Assembly (NCBI RefSeq): GCF_001293525.1
Contig: NZ_BBYR01000001.1
Location: 1 to 64,000 of the forward strand
Origin: Pseudideonella sakaiensis
GTDB lineage: Bacteria; Pseudomonadota; Gammaproteobacteria; Burkholderiales; Burkholderiaceae_C
Direction of reading: 5' to 3'
Length of the DNA: 64,000 nt
A model generated the notes under the pieces. It was not told the DNA's origin and ran no database searches. It was given only the letters and a program-made list of their open reading frames with translations. Positions 18,198 through 26,929 of this stretch are shown here, piece by piece; position 1 is the first letter of the stretch, and the number at the start of each line of letters is the position of its first letter. The position numbers and the translations under genes were made by a program.

Positions 18198-18784
18198 CGA
18201 AGCGGATCCAGGCCGATGCCGCGCAGCAGCGCGGCGGTGCGGATCAGCGGCAGGCCGACCAGCGCGGTCGCGTCGTCGCTGCGGATCGCCTCCATCAGCA
18301 CGATGCCGAGCGACTCGGAGCGCGCGCTGCCGGCGCAGTCGTAGGCGGGCTCCAGGCGCAGGTAGGCGTCGATCTCGGCGTCGCTCAGGTCGCGCACCCG
18401 CACCTCCACCGGCACGCGGTCCTGTGCGGCGTAGCCGGCCTCGCGGCACAGCACCGCCACCGCGGTCTGGAAGACGAGGCTGCGGCCGCGCATCGCCTGC
18501 AGCTGGGCGACCGCCGCGGCGTGGCCGCCGGGCTTGCCGAGCGCGCGGCCGTCGAGGTCGGCGACCTGGTCCGAGCCGATGACCACGGCGTCGGGGAAAC
18601 GGTCCGCCACCGCCGCCGCCTTGGCCAGCGCCAGGCGCTCGGCCAGCGCCGCGGGCGTCTCGCCCGGCCGCGGCGTTTCGTCGGTGCCGGGGGACTGCAC
18701 CTCGAACGGCAGCCGCAGGCGCGACAGCAGTTCGCGCCGGTACACGGAGGTGGAGGCGAGGATCAGCGGGCGAGGGCGGGGCAT
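18194..18784 (-). CDS. Maf-family nucleotide pyrophosphatase (YceF subgroup)
   Basis: A 196-residue Maf protein. The substrate-binding start LILASTSVYRRELLSRL (residues 7-23) and the catalytic GSDQVADLDGRALGKPGG block are intact. The DQVADLDG form resembles E. coli YceF (7-methyl-GTP pyrophosphatase) rather than YhdE. It would hydrolyse modified NTPs to keep them out of nucleic acids. It is read leftwards, divergent from yceD with overlapping promoter space. In the E. coli yceF-yceD-rpmF-plsX region, yceF is likewise next to yceD, which supports the assignment. The ATG at 18784 gives the canonical start. Confidence 0.85.
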   Translation of the reverse strand: MPRPRPLILASTSVYRRELLSRLRLPFEVQSPGTDETPRPGETPAALAERLALAKAAAVADRFPDAVVIGSDQVADLDGRALGKPGGHAAAVAQLQAMRGRSLVFQTAVAVLCREAGYAAQDRVPVEVRVRDLSDAEIDAYLRLEPAYDCAGSARSESLGIVLMEAIRSDDATALVGLPLIRTAALLRGIGLDPLR

Positions 18785-18837
18785 CCGGCGATTCTCCGCC
18801 AGCCGCGTGCGGGCCCGGCCGCAGGGGAGTCGGCGCG

Positions 18838-18843
18838 TACACT
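18838..18843 (+). promoter_or_regulatory. Candidate -10 element of yceD, predicting a leaderless mRNA
   Basis: TACACT ends six bases before the yceD ATG at 18850, the same spacing as at rhlE and dnaE. The intervening cgttgg contains no obvious ribosome-binding site, and no -35 match was found. Confidence 0.35.
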
Positions 18844-18849
18844 CGTTGG

Positions 18850-19410
18850 ATGCCACCGCGCCCGCGCCCCTGGGACCCCCGCCACCTCGATGTCGAGGCC
18901 TTCGCCGAGCGCGCGGGCACGCTCGAGGACGATCCGCCGGTCACGCAGGCCGCCCGGCTCGCCGAGGCGCTGCATCCCGGCACGCAGGACGCCACGCCGC
19001 CGCTGCACTGGGCCGTGCGCGGCGAGCGCGTGGCGCAGCGCGGCGGCAGCCAGACCTGGCTGCACCTGGAGGCCCGGGGCCGCGTGACCCTGACCTGCCA
19101 GCGCTGCCTGCAGGCCGTCGAGGTCGACCTGGCCGTCGCGCGCGCCTTCCGTTTCGTGGCGGACGAGGACCGTGCCGCGGCCGAGGACATGGACGCCGAC
19201 GAGGAGGTGCTCGCCACCACCCGCTCGTTGGACCTGCCCGCGCTGGTCGAGGACGAGTTGCTGCTGGCGCTGCCGCTGGTGCCGCGCCACGACGGCGCCT
19301 GCCCGCAGCCCTTGCCGCAGGCCGCGGCGGCGTCCGCGCAGGAGGAGGCGCCGCGCCAGCGGCCCTTCGAGGCGCTGGCGGCCCTGAAGGGGCGGCGTTC
19401 GCCGCACTGA
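18850..19410 (+). CDS. yceD: YceD/DUF177 family protein
   Basis: A 186-residue DUF177 protein. The diagnostic part is LTCQRCLQAVEVDL (C-x2-C, residues about 82-95), followed by an acidic stretch and the conserved DLPALVEDELLLALPLVPRH. In E. coli and many other bacteria yceD is cotranscribed with rpmF and plsX. It has been linked to 23S rRNA metabolism in plants and bacteria, while its biochemical activity is unsettled. Here it again precedes rpmF and plsX, though 303 bp separate it from rpmF. Divergent from maf. Confidence 0.9.
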   Translation: MPPRPRPWDPRHLDVEAFAERAGTLEDDPPVTQAARLAEALHPGTQDATPPLHWAVRGERVAQRGGSQTWLHLEARGRVTLTCQRCLQAVEVDLAVARAFRFVADEDRAAAEDMDADEEVLATTRSLDLPALVEDELLLALPLVPRHDGACPQPLPQAAAASAQEEAPRQRPFEALAALKGRRSPH

Positions 19411-19713
19411 CGCGCCGGCCTCGCGGCGCGGGGCCGTCTGGCGCAATCGGGCCACCGGGGGATGGGGCCGCCGCGGGACACCGTGCTAGAATCGCGGGCT
19501 TTTCGGAACGGCGCTTGGAGGGCCGTGTCGGCTCGGTGCCTGGCGCCGTCGGGGTCTGCCCCGCGGAACGTCCGCCCGCCCGGCACCGGTCCGGCCGGCA
19601 GCCTGCCAGCCCGGTGTCCCGCGGCTGCGGCAGCGCGGCACCCCCGTTCCAGCGTTTCATCAGTTGCCCGCGGCCGTCGTCGGTGTCCCGGGCAGGGTTC
19701 CAGGAGATCCGTC
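19411..19713 (+). other. 303-bp intergenic leader of rpmF
   Basis: No gene was seen here. It contains a TAGAAT hexamer (19487-19492) that could be the -10 of an rpmF promoter. That would give a transcript start near 19499 and an unusually long leader of about 215 nt before the ATG at 19714. The leader has several short inverted repeats, for example GCTGC/GCAGC near 19622-19635. Whether it regulates L32 or the fatty-acid genes downstream is unknown. Confidence 0.4.
19487..19492 (+). promoter_or_regulatory. Candidate -10 element upstream of rpmF
   Basis: TAGAAT followed by cgcggg, one of several -10-like hexamers in the window followed by a G/C-run discriminator. A matching -35 is not evident. 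Confidence 0.35.
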
Positions 19714-19896
19714 ATGGCCGTCCAGCAAAACAAGAAGTCCCCGTCGAAGCGCGGCATGCACCGCTCGCACAACGCGGTGGCGGCGCCCGGCACGGCCATC
19801 GAGCCGACCACCGGCGAGGTGCACCTGCGGCACCACATCAGCCCGACCGGCTTCTACCGCGGCCGCAAGGTGCTGAAGGGCAAGGCCGAGGCCTGA
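19714..19896 (+). CDS. rpmF: 50S ribosomal protein L32
   Basis: A 60-residue bL32, starting [21 protein letters not shown]. The SKRGMHRSH block is the family signature. The protein retains the typical [15 protein letters not shown]-terminal part. It lacks the C-x2-C zinc pairs, as is usual for the proteobacterial zinc-free type. It sits on the large subunit near the peptidyl-transferase region. The ATG has a good ribosome-binding site (caggaga about 8 bases upstream). The rpmF-plsX-fab order links ribosome and membrane-lipid production, as in E. coli. Confidence 0.96.
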   Translation: MAVQQNKKSPSKRGMHRSHNAVAAPGTAIEPTTGEVHLRHHISPTGFYRGRKVLKGKAEA

Positions 19897-20004
19897 AGCC
19901 TCGGGTGACGAGCGGCGCGCCGCGCCGCCGTCGGTCGGGGGCCGCCGCGCCGCGGCCCCGGCCCACGCGCCCCGCGCCGGGGCTCGCCCAGCGGATGAAG
20001 CCTC

Positions 20005-21108
20005 GTGAGTGCTGATTCGGCGTCCCGGGAGGACGCAGCCCGGCCGGTCGTGCTGGCCGTCGATTGCATGGGGGGCGACCACGGCCCCTCGGTCACCCTG
20101 CCGGCCTGTCAGGCCTTCCTGGCGGCCCACCCCGATGCCGAGCTCCTGCTGGTCGGCCGCGCGGAGGCCTTGGCGCCCGCGCAGGGCTGGGCCCGCTGCC
20201 GCATCGTCGCGGCCGAGGAGGTCGTCGAGATGGACGACCCGGTCGAGGTGGCGCTGCGCCGCAAGAAGGACTCGTCGATGCGCGTGGCGATCGCCCAGCT
20301 GCGCGCCTCGGGCGAGCAGCCGGCGGCCGCGCATGCCTGCGTCTCGGCCGGCAACACCGGGGCGCTGATGGCCGTCTCGCGCTACCTGCTGAAGACGCTC
20401 GAGGGCATCGACCGCCCGGCCATCGCCACCGTGCTGCCCAACGAGCGCGACCGCTACACCACCGTGCTCGACCTCGGCGCCAACGTCGATTGCACCGCCG
20501 AGCACCTGCTGCAGTTCGCGGTGATGGGCGCGGCGCTGGTCACCGCGGTCGAGGGCACGGCGCAGCCGAGCGTGGGCCTGCTCAACATCGGCGAGGAAGT
20601 GATCAAGGGCAGCGAGACCATCAAGCGCGCCGGCGAGCGGCTGCGCGAGGCGGGCGAGCGCGGCCTGCTGAACTTCCACGGCAACGTCGAAGGCAACGAC
20701 ATCTTCAAGGGCACGACCCATGTCGTGGTGTGCGACGGCTTCGTCGGCAACGTGCTGCTGAAGTCCTCCGAGGGCCTGGCCGCGATGCTGACCAGCTTCA
20801 TCAAGCAGGAGTTCACGCGCAGCGCCTACGCGAAGCTGGCCGCGCTGGTCGCGCTGCCGGTGCTGCGCCATTTCAAGCACCGCGTGGACCACCGCCGCTA
20901 CAACGGCGCGGCGCTGCTCGGCCTGCGCGGCCTGGTCTTCAAGAGCCACGGCTCGGCCGACGCCTTCGCCTTCGAGCAGGCGCTGAATCGGGCTTATGAT
21001 GCCGCGCGGCATCGGCTGCTCGACCGGGTGCACGAAGGCATCCGCGAGATCCTGACCGCGATGCCGGCGGCCCCGGACGACACCGTGGCCGAACCCCAGC
21101 CGGCGTGA
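20005..21108 (+). CDS. plsX: Phosphate acyltransferase PlsX
   Basis: A 367-residue PlsX. Family landmarks: [12 protein letters not shown] near the start (residues 17-28), [51 protein letters not shown] and the C-terminal [11 protein letters not shown]. It converts acyl-ACP to acyl-phosphate, which PlsY uses to begin phosphatidic acid synthesis. It is a peripheral protein of the cytoplasmic membrane. A GTG at 20005 is used; the 15-residue charged N-terminus before the first strand is slightly long. A start of a longer fabH frame overlaps its stop, but fabH most likely begins 42 bases later. Confidence 0.95.
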   Translation: MSADSASREDAARPVVLAVDCMGGDHGPSVTLPACQAFLAAHPDAELLLVGRAEALAPAQGWARCRIVAAEEVVEMDDPVEVALRRKKDSSMRVAIAQLRASGEQPAAAHACVSAGNTGALMAVSRYLLKTLEGIDRPAIATVLPNERDRYTTVLDLGANVDCTAEHLLQFAVMGAALVTAVEGTAQPSVGLLNIGEEVIKGSETIKRAGERLREAGERGLLNFHGNVEGNDIFKGTTHVVVCDGFVGNVLLKSSEGLAAMLTSFIKQEFTRSAYAKLAALVALPVLRHFKHRVDHRRYNGAALLGLRGLVFKSHGSADAFAFEQALNRAYDAARHRLLDRVHEGIREILTAMPAAPDDTVAEPQPA

Positions 21109-21149
21109 CCCGCCGCCGGACCGAACCGCCGCCGACACCGCAACGCACC

Positions 21150-22124
21150 ATGCGCTTTGCCCGCATCACCGGCACCGGCAGCTACCTGCCGGCGCAGCGT
21201 CTGAGCAACCAGCAGATGGCCGAGCGGCTCGCGGCCCGCGGCCTCGAGACCTCCGACGAATGGATCGTCGAGCGCACCGGCATCCGCGCGCGCCATTTCG
21301 CCGCCGACGACCAGAACGCCAGCGACCTGGCCGTCGAGGCGGCGCGCCAGGCCCTGCAGGCGGCCGGCGTCGCTGCGACCGAGATCGACCTGATCATCGT
21401 CGCGACCTCGACGCCGGACATGGTCTTCCCGTCGACCGCGTGCATCGTGCAGCGCAAGCTCGGCGTCCACGGCTGCCCGGCCTTCGACGTGCAGGCAGTC
21501 TGCTCCGGCTTCGTCTACGGCCTGAGCGTGGCCGACGCCATGATCCGCAGCGGCGGGGTGCGCAAGGCGCTGGTGATCGGCGCCGAAGTGTTCTCGCGCA
21601 TCCTCGACTTCTCCGACCGCACCACCTGCGTGCTGTTCGGCGACGGCGCCGGGGCCGTGGTGCTGGAGGCGGGCGACACGCCCGGCATCCTCGCCAGCGA
21701 ACTGCATGCGGACGGGCGGCATGTCGACATCCTGTGCACCCCGGGCACGGTCTCCGGCGGCCAGGTGCTCGGCGACCCGCTGCTGAAGATGGACGGGCAG
21801 GCGGTCTTCAAGCTCGCGGTCGGCGTGCTCGAGAGCGTGGCCCGCGCGGTGCTCGACAAGGCACAGCGCCAGGCCGAGGACATCGACTGGCTGATCCCGC
21901 ACCAGGCCAACATCCGCATCATGCAGTCGACCGCGAAGAAGCTGCGCCTGCCGATGGACAAGGTCGTGGTCACCGTCGACGAGCATGGCAACACCTCGGC
22001 CGCATCGATCCCGCTGGCGCTCGACCACGCCGTGCGAGGGGGCCGCATCCGCCCGGGCGACACCGTGATGCTGGAAGGCGTCGGCGGCGGCTTCACCTGG
22101 GGCGCGGTCCTGCTCGATCTCTGA
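21150..22124 (+). CDS. fabH: 3-oxoacyl-[ACP] synthase III
   Basis: A 324-residue FabH with the complete Cys-His-Asn triad: C118 in [10 protein letters not shown], the histidine in [11 protein letters not shown] and the asparagine in [11 protein letters not shown]. It condenses acetyl-CoA with malonyl-ACP to start fatty acid chains. The ATG at 21150 ([14 protein letters not shown]) gives the standard start and length; a GTG at 21105 overlapping the plsX stop would add 15 Arg/Pro-rich residues. Located between plsX and fabD in the usual fab cluster. Confidence 0.95.
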   Translation: MRFARITGTGSYLPAQRLSNQQMAERLAARGLETSDEWIVERTGIRARHFAADDQNASDLAVEAARQALQAAGVAATEIDLIIVATSTPDMVFPSTACIVQRKLGVHGCPAFDVQAVCSGFVYGLSVADAMIRSGGVRKALVIGAEVFSRILDFSDRTTCVLFGDGAGAVVLEAGDTPGILASELHADGRHVDILCTPGTVSGGQVLGDPLLKMDGQAVFKLAVGVLESVARAVLDKAQRQAEDIDWLIPHQANIRIMQSTAKKLRLPMDKVVVTVDEHGNTSAASIPLALDHAVRGGRIRPGDTVMLEGVGGGFTWGAVLLDL

Positions 22125-22185
22125 ACCTGCGGCGCCGCCGGCCGCGCGCGCAGCGCCCCTCCACCCCTCACGTCACCTGCCACCG

Positions 22186-23124
22186 ATGAGCCCCTTCGCA
22201 TTCGTCTTTCCCGGCCAGGGCTCGCAGTCCGTCGGCATGCTGGACGCCTGGGGCGACCACCCGGCCGTGCGCGAGACGCTGGCCGAGGCCTCGCAGGCGC
22301 TCGGCGAGGACGTCGGCGCGCTGATCCGCACGGGCCCGAAGGAACGGCTGGACCTCACCACCAACACCCAGCCGGTGATGCTCACCGCCGGCGTGGCCTG
22401 CTACCGCGCGTGGCTTGCCGAGACGGGCCGCGAGCCCTCGGTCGTCGCCGGTCATTCGCTGGGCGAGTACTCCGCGCTGGTGGCCGCCGGCGTGCTCACG
22501 CTGGCCGAGGCGCTGCCGCTGGTGCGCTTCCGGGCCGAGGCGATGCAGGCCGCGGTGCCGGTCGGCGCGGGCGCGATGGCAGCCATCCTCGGGCTGGATG
22601 CCGCGCAGGTGCGCGACGGCTGCGCCGAGGTCATGCAGGCCAGCGGCGAGGTCGTCGAGGCGGCCAACTACAACGACCCGAAGCAGACCGTGATCGCCGG
22701 CTCGGCGGCCGGCGTGGCGGCCGCCTGCGAGCGCCTGAAGGCCCTGGGCGCGAAGCGTGCGCTGCCGCTGGCCGTGTCGGCGCCCTTCCATTCGCGGCTG
22801 ATGAAGCCGGCAGCGGACCGGCTGCAGGAGCGCCTGGCCGGGCTGGCGCTGCGTCCGCCGCGCATTCCCGTCGTCAACGACATCGACGTGCGCACCGAGG
22901 ACGATCCGGCGGCGATCCGCGATGCGCTGGTGCGCCAGGCCTTCGGTGCGGTGCGCTGGGTCGAGGTGGTGCAGGCGATCCGTGCCCGCGGCGTGCCGGT
23001 GATCCTCGAGTGCGGCCCGGGCAAGGTGCTCGCCGGGCTGGTCAAGCGCATCGACGCCGAGGCCCTGTCGGCCGGCGTCTGGGACCCGGCGTCGCTGGCC
23101 GAGGCCCGGCGCCTGGTGGAGTGA
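22186..23124 (+). CDS. fabD: Malonyl-CoA:ACP transacylase
   Basis: A 312-residue FabD. FAFVFPGQGSQSVGM starts the protein (residues 4-18), the nucleophile is S91 in the GHSLGEYSALVAAG elbow, and the catalytic histidine lies in SAPFHSRLM, all in canonical order. It transfers malonyl groups from CoA to ACP for FabH, FabF and related enzymes. The C-terminal ILECGPGKVLAGLVKRI is also typical. It lies 61 bp after fabH and 28 bp before fabG, so all are probably in one transcript. Confidence 0.95.
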   Translation: MSPFAFVFPGQGSQSVGMLDAWGDHPAVRETLAEASQALGEDVGALIRTGPKERLDLTTNTQPVMLTAGVACYRAWLAETGREPSVVAGHSLGEYSALVAAGVLTLAEALPLVRFRAEAMQAAVPVGAGAMAAILGLDAAQVRDGCAEVMQASGEVVEAANYNDPKQTVIAGSAAGVAAACERLKALGAKRALPLAVSAPFHSRLMKPAADRLQERLAGLALRPPRIPVVNDIDVRTEDDPAAIRDALVRQAFGAVRWVEVVQAIRARGVPVILECGPGKVLAGLVKRIDAEALSAGVWDPASLAEARRLVE

Positions 23125-23152
23125 CACCGGCGCCGCTGCTGCGAGAGATCCC

Positions 23153-23911
23153 ATGACCGACCCACGCCAATTCCCGGGCCAGGTGGCCCTCGTCACCGGC
23201 GCCTCGCGCGGCATCGGCCGCGCGATCGCGCTCGAGCTGGTGCGCCGCGGCCTGACCGTGGTCGGCACCGCGACCACCGAGGCCGGCGCCGAGGCGATCG
23301 GCGAGGCGCTGCGTGCCGCCGGCGCGGCCAGCGCGTCAGGCCTGCGCCTCGACGTGACGGACGGCGCGGCCCTCGACGCCGCGATCGACGGCATCGTCAA
23401 GGCCCACGGCGGTCTGCACGTGCTGGTCAACAACGCCGGCATCACGCGCGACATGCTGTCGATGCGGATGAAAGACGAGGACTGGGACGCGGTGATCGAC
23501 ACCAACCTGAAGGCGGTGTTCCGCGCCTGCCGCGCAGTGACCCGGCCGATGATGAAGCAGCGCTACGGCCGCATCGTCAACATCACCTCGGTGGTCGGCG
23601 CGAGCGGCAACCCCGGCCAGGCCAACTACGCGGCCGCGAAGGCCGGGGTGGCGGGGCTGACCCGCTCGCTGGCGCGCGAACTCGGCAGCCGCGGCATCAC
23701 CGTCAACTGCGTCGCGCCGGGCTTCATCGAGACCGACATGACGCGTGCGCTGTCCGAGGCCCAGACCACGGCGCTGATGGCGCAGATCCCCCTCGGCCGC
23801 CTCGGTCAGGCGGCGGACATCGCCCATGCGGTGGCCTTCCTCGCCTCCCCCGAGGCGGGGTACGTGACGGGCAGCGAACTGCACGTGAACGGCGGCATGT
23901 TCATGGCCTGA
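23153..23911 (+). CDS. fabG: 3-oxoacyl-[ACP] reductase
   Basis: A 252-residue short-chain dehydrogenase. TGASRGIGRAIA (15-26) binds NADPH. NNAG (93-96), S146, Y159 and K163 (NYAAAKAG) form the catalytic site, and the C-terminus GYVTGSELHVNGGMFM is the FabG form. It reduces 3-ketoacyl-ACP in each elongation cycle. A gagag ribosome-binding site precedes the ATG. Located directly before acpP, as in E. coli. Confidence 0.95.
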   Translation: MTDPRQFPGQVALVTGASRGIGRAIALELVRRGLTVVGTATTEAGAEAIGEALRAAGAASASGLRLDVTDGAALDAAIDGIVKAHGGLHVLVNNAGITRDMLSMRMKDEDWDAVIDTNLKAVFRACRAVTRPMMKQRYGRIVNITSVVGASGNPGQANYAAAKAGVAGLTRSLARELGSRGITVNCVAPGFIETDMTRALSEAQTTALMAQIPLGRLGQAADIAHAVAFLASPEAGYVTGSELHVNGGMFMA

Positions 23912-23978
23912 GCCGCGGCCCGCAGGACGGGCCTTCCCGGCCGCGCCGCCCCGCCGGGGCGCCGAAGGTGCGGCCCTT

Positions 23979-23984
23979 TAGAAT
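23979..23984 (+). promoter_or_regulatory. Candidate -10 element of acpP
   Basis: TAGAAT followed by tccggg, in a 109-bp gap between fabG and acpP. It predicts a start near 23991 and a 30-nt leader carrying the strong aggagg ribosome-binding site at 24010-24015. A separate promoter is expected because ACP is needed in large excess. Confidence 0.45.
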
Positions 23985-24020
23985 TCCGGGTTGTACCCGA
24001 CCACACTCCAGGAGGAGTTC

Positions 24021-24260
24021 ATGAGCGACATCGAATCCCGCGTCAAGAAGATCATCGCCGAGCAACTGGGCGTGCCCGAGTCCGACGTCACCAGCGAGAA
24101 GGCCTTCGTGGCCGACCTGGGTGCCGACTCACTCGACACCGTCGAGCTGGTGATGGCCCTCGAGGACGAGTTCGGGATCGAGATCCCCGACGAGGAAGCC
24201 GAGAAGATCACCACCGTCCAGCTGGCGATCGACTACGCGCTGAAGCACCACAAGGCCTGA
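24021..24260 (+). CDS. acpP: Acyl carrier protein
   Basis: A 79-residue, strongly acidic ACP. The 4'-phosphopantetheine attachment serine is S37 in [14 protein letters not shown], and the helix II to III region [16 protein letters not shown] is typical. AcpS, which adds the prosthetic group, is encoded 13 kb downstream in the same cluster. It has the best ribosome-binding site in the window (aggaggag six bases before the ATG) and probably its own promoter. It carries the growing acyl chain for fatty acid, lipid A and lipoate synthesis. Confidence 0.97.
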   Translation: MSDIESRVKKIIAEQLGVPESDVTSEKAFVADLGADSLDTVELVMALEDEFGIEIPDEEAEKITTVQLAIDYALKHHKA

Positions 24261-24277
24261 TCCGGAGCCGCATCCGC

Positions 24278-25522
24278 ATGAGCCGCAGGCGTATCGTCGT
24301 CACCGGCCTCGGGCTGATCAGCCCGGTCGGCAACACCGTGGCCGAGGCGTGGGACAACCTGGTCGCGGGCCGGTCCGGCATCGCGAACATCACGAAGTTC
24401 GACGCGTCCGCCTTCGCCTGCCGCTTCGCCGGCGAGGTGAAGGGTTTCCGTGTGGAGGACGTGCTTCCCGCCAAGGAAGCGCGCCACATGGACACCTTCA
24501 TCCACTACGGCCTGGCGGCCGCGGTGCAGGCCGTCCAGGACGCCGGGCTGCCGACGAACGACGCGCTCGGCGAGGAACAGGCCGAGCGCATCGGCTGCAT
24601 CGTCGGCTCCGGCATCGGCGGCCTGCCGCTGATCGAGGAGACGCACGCGGAGCTGACCGCGCGCGGCCCGCGCCGCATCACGCCCTTCTTCGTGCCGGCC
24701 TCGATCATCAACATGATCTCCGGCCACGTGTCGATCCGCTTCGGCTTCCAGGGGCCGAACCTCGCGATCGTGACCGCCTGCACGACCGGCCTGCATTGCA
24801 TCGGCGAAGCCGGCCGCCTGATCGAGCGGGGCGATGCCGACGTGATGATTGCGGGTGGCGCCGAGGCCACCGTGTCGCCGCTCGGCATCGGCGGCTTCGC
24901 GGCCGCGCGTGCGCTGTCCACGCGCAACGACGACCCGGCCGGCGCCTCGCGGCCCTGGGACAAGGAGCGCGACGGCTTCGTGCTCGGCGAAGGGGCCGGC
25001 GTGCTGGTGCTCGAGGAGTACGAGCATGCGCGGCGCCGCGGCGCGAAGATCTACGCCGAGCTGGCCGGCTTCGGCATGGGCGCGGACGCCTTCCACGTGA
25101 CGGCGCCCAACGTCGACGGCCCGCGGCGCTCGATGCGCGCCGCGCTGCGCGACGCCGGCGTCTCGCCGGACCAGGTGCAGTACCTGAACGCCCACGGCAC
25201 CTCCACGCCGCTCGGCGACGTCAACGAGACGAATGCGATCAAGCTCGCCTTCGGCGAGGCCGCGCGCAGCCTGGTGGTCAGCTCGACCAAGTCGATGACC
25301 GGGCACCTGCTCGGCGGCGCCGGCGGCATCGAGTCGGTCTTCACGGTGCTGTCGCTGCATCGCCAGGTCGTCCCGCCGACGATCAACCTGACGACGCCGG
25401 ACCCGGAGTGCGACCTCGACTACTGCCCGAACACGGCCCGCGAGATGAAGATCGACGTCGCGCTGAAGAACAACTTCGGCTTCGGCGGCACGAACGGCAG
25501 CCTCGTCTTCAAGCGGGTCTGA
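24278..25522 (+). CDS. fabF: 3-oxoacyl-[ACP] synthase II
   Basis: A 414-residue condensing enzyme. The nucleophile is C168 in [10 protein letters not shown], and the two histidines appear in [13 protein letters not shown] and [14 protein letters not shown]. The start [16 protein letters not shown] and the end [16 protein letters not shown] match FabF. It elongates acyl-ACP and, with FabB where present, sets the ratio of unsaturated fatty acids. It follows acpP by 17 bp. Confidence 0.96.
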   Translation: MSRRRIVVTGLGLISPVGNTVAEAWDNLVAGRSGIANITKFDASAFACRFAGEVKGFRVEDVLPAKEARHMDTFIHYGLAAAVQAVQDAGLPTNDALGEEQAERIGCIVGSGIGGLPLIEETHAELTARGPRRITPFFVPASIINMISGHVSIRFGFQGPNLAIVTACTTGLHCIGEAGRLIERGDADVMIAGGAEATVSPLGIGGFAAARALSTRNDDPAGASRPWDKERDGFVLGEGAGVLVLEEYEHARRRGAKIYAELAGFGMGADAFHVTAPNVDGPRRSMRAALRDAGVSPDQVQYLNAHGTSTPLGDVNETNAIKLAFGEAARSLVVSSTKSMTGHLLGGAGGIESVFTVLSLHRQVVPPTINLTTPDPECDLDYCPNTAREMKIDVALKNNFGFGGTNGSLVFKRV

Positions 25523-25543
25523 CGCGCCGGAACGGGGCCGGCG

Positions 25544-26104
25544 ATGAGGGGAGAGCCGCCGGCGCAATGGCGACTGGCCGCGTGGCCGGGCGCCTTTTTC
25601 GTCGCGACCGGCCTGCTGCTGGCCGCCGCCGGCGGCCTCGTCGCCTGGGCGCTGACCTGGCCCGCCGACGACCCGCTGCCGTGGGCCGGACTGGTGGGCG
25701 GTGCAGGCGTGCTCGTGCTGGCGGCGCCTGCCGCCGCGGCCTGGCGTCGGCCCCGCGGGTGGTGGCTGTGCCACGACGGCGACGGTGACTGGCGCTGCCG
25801 GGCCGAGTCAGCGTTCGACGGCTCCGACGGCGCGCCTGGCGCCGCCGGCGGCCCGGCGTCCCGCGCGGACCGCGTGGCCGCCGGCCGGCTGACCGTGGTC
25901 CTCGACCTCGGCCGGGCCCTGCTGCTCCGCCTCGACACGGACACGCGGCCACGGACGCGCTGGATCGCCGTCACGACGGCCGGCCAGCGGCCGGCCGACG
26001 CGGCGGCGTGGCGGCGTGCGGTATATTCCGCGCCACCTCGAACCGGCCCCCCGCCGCACGGCGTCCCTGCGGGCAGTCCCGCCCCGCACCGACTTCCCGA
26101 ATGA
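25544..26104 (+). CDS. Two-span membrane protein resembling YgfX (CptA), coupled to rpoE
   Basis: A 186-residue protein with two hydrophobic helices near the N-terminus (about 15-37 and 46-66) and then a soluble domain. That domain opens with a W-x-L...GDGDWRC strand pair and ends with RALLLRLDTDTRPRTRWIAV followed by AAWRRAVYS. The topology and the pattern hydrophobic-L-R-L, R, W-I/L, D, W-R-R resemble E. coli YgfX, the membrane partner of SdhE (also described as CptA). The resemblance was judged by eye. The stop overlaps the rpoE start (ATGA), so sigma-factor translation may depend on this gene. The residues after about 165 coincide with the rpoE upstream region and are low in complexity. 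Confidence 0.55.
   Translation: MRGEPPAQWRLAAWPGAFFVATGLLLAAAGGLVAWALTWPADDPLPWAGLVGGAGVLVLAAPAAAAWRRPRGWWLCHDGDGDWRCRAESAFDGSDGAPGAAGGPASRADRVAAGRLTVVLDLGRALLLRLDTDTRPRTRWIAVTTAGQRPADAAAWRRAVYSAPPRTGPPPHGVPAGSPAPHRLPE
26022..26027 (+). promoter_or_regulatory. Possible -10 element for rpoE inside the upstream gene
   Basis: TATATT is a marked AT-rich hexamer in a GC-rich context, 74 bp before the rpoE ATG. It predicts a start near 26034. No sigma-E-type GAACTT or standard -35 was found upstream, so this is a weak call. Confidence 0.3.
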
Positions 26105-26709
26105 ATGCCCCCGACGCCGATGCCCCGCTGATCGAACGAGTCAAGCGGGGAGACGTCAAGGCCTTCGAGATGCTGGTGGTCAAGTACCAGCGCCGCATCG
26201 AACGCCTGATCGGCCGCATGGTCCGCGACGTCGACCTGGTGCCCGACATCGCCCAGGAAACCTTCGTCCGCGCCTACCGTGCGATCCCGCAGTTCCGCGG
26301 CGACAGCGCCTTCTACACCTGGCTGTACCGGATCGCGGTGAACACCGCGAAGAAGGCGCTGGTCGAGCTCAAGCGCGACCCGCTCGTCACCGAGGCGGCG
26401 CGCGCGTCGCGCGACGACGATGACGAAACTTCGCGCACCGAGAACGAACTAAGCGACGGAGAAACGCCGGAAGCGATGCTGGCCAGCAAGCAGGTCGCCG
26501 CGACCGTCAACGCGGCGATCGAGGCGCTGTCGGACGACCTCCGCCAGGCGATCACCCTGCGCGAGATCGAAGGCTTGAGCTACGAAGAGATCGCCGAGCT
26601 GATGAACTGCCCGATCGGAACGGTGCGTTCGCGCATCTTCCGGGCCCGCGAGGCGATCGCGGCGCGCCTGCGCCCGCTGCTCGACACCCAGGAGGGTGAG
26701 CGGTGGTGA
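26101..26709 (+). CDS. rpoE: Sigma-E (RpoE/AlgU) RNA polymerase sigma factor
   Basis: A 202-residue ECF sigma factor. Region 2 contains the -10-reading DIAQETFVRAYRAIPQFRGDSAFYTWLYRIAVN block; region 4 has LREIEGLSYEEIAELMNCPIGTVRSRIFRARE, the -35-binding helix-turn-helix. It directs envelope-stress transcription and is held at the membrane by RseA. The anti-sigma gene rseA, rseB and the DegP-like protease gene follow, the classic rpoE-mucABD arrangement. The ATG overlaps the preceding membrane-protein gene by four bases. An acidic Ser/Asp-rich linker (RDDDDETSRTENELSDG) separates the two regions. Confidence 0.95.
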   Translation: MNAPDADAPLIERVKRGDVKAFEMLVVKYQRRIERLIGRMVRDVDLVPDIAQETFVRAYRAIPQFRGDSAFYTWLYRIAVNTAKKALVELKRDPLVTEAARASRDDDDETSRTENELSDGETPEAMLASKQVAATVNAAIEALSDDLRQAITLREIEGLSYEEIAELMNCPIGTVRSRIFRAREAIAARLRPLLDTQEGERW

Positions 26710-26929
26710 GCGGCGCGGTGCGGACGATATGCCAGGGGCCGGCCGGGGCTGGCACGCCTCGCGCAGGGATCGCGCGGCGGGCGTCCGCCGGCATGGCGCC
26801 GGGGCCGATCGGCGCTAGGGGTTTCGGAGCGGGCCGGCGCGTGAACCAAAGCGGCCGGGATGGAACGAAGCGGTGCGCGTCCGGGGTGGCCCGGGTGCAG
26901 GCCGGCACAGCCGGTGGTTGGAGATCGAC
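26710..26929 (+). other. 220-bp gap between rpoE and rseA
   Basis: No credible gene. An open frame from 26703 across the gap has no protein-like features. The gap is longer than usual between these partners. It offers room for a regulatory leader or post-transcriptional site, but no clear promoter or hairpin stands out. Confidence 0.3.

Noticed and set aside
20995-21000. TATGAT at the end of plsX as a fabH promoter
   Set aside because: No usable -35 at 16-18 bp. The hexamer encodes a normal Tyr-Asp pair in plsX, so it was not called.
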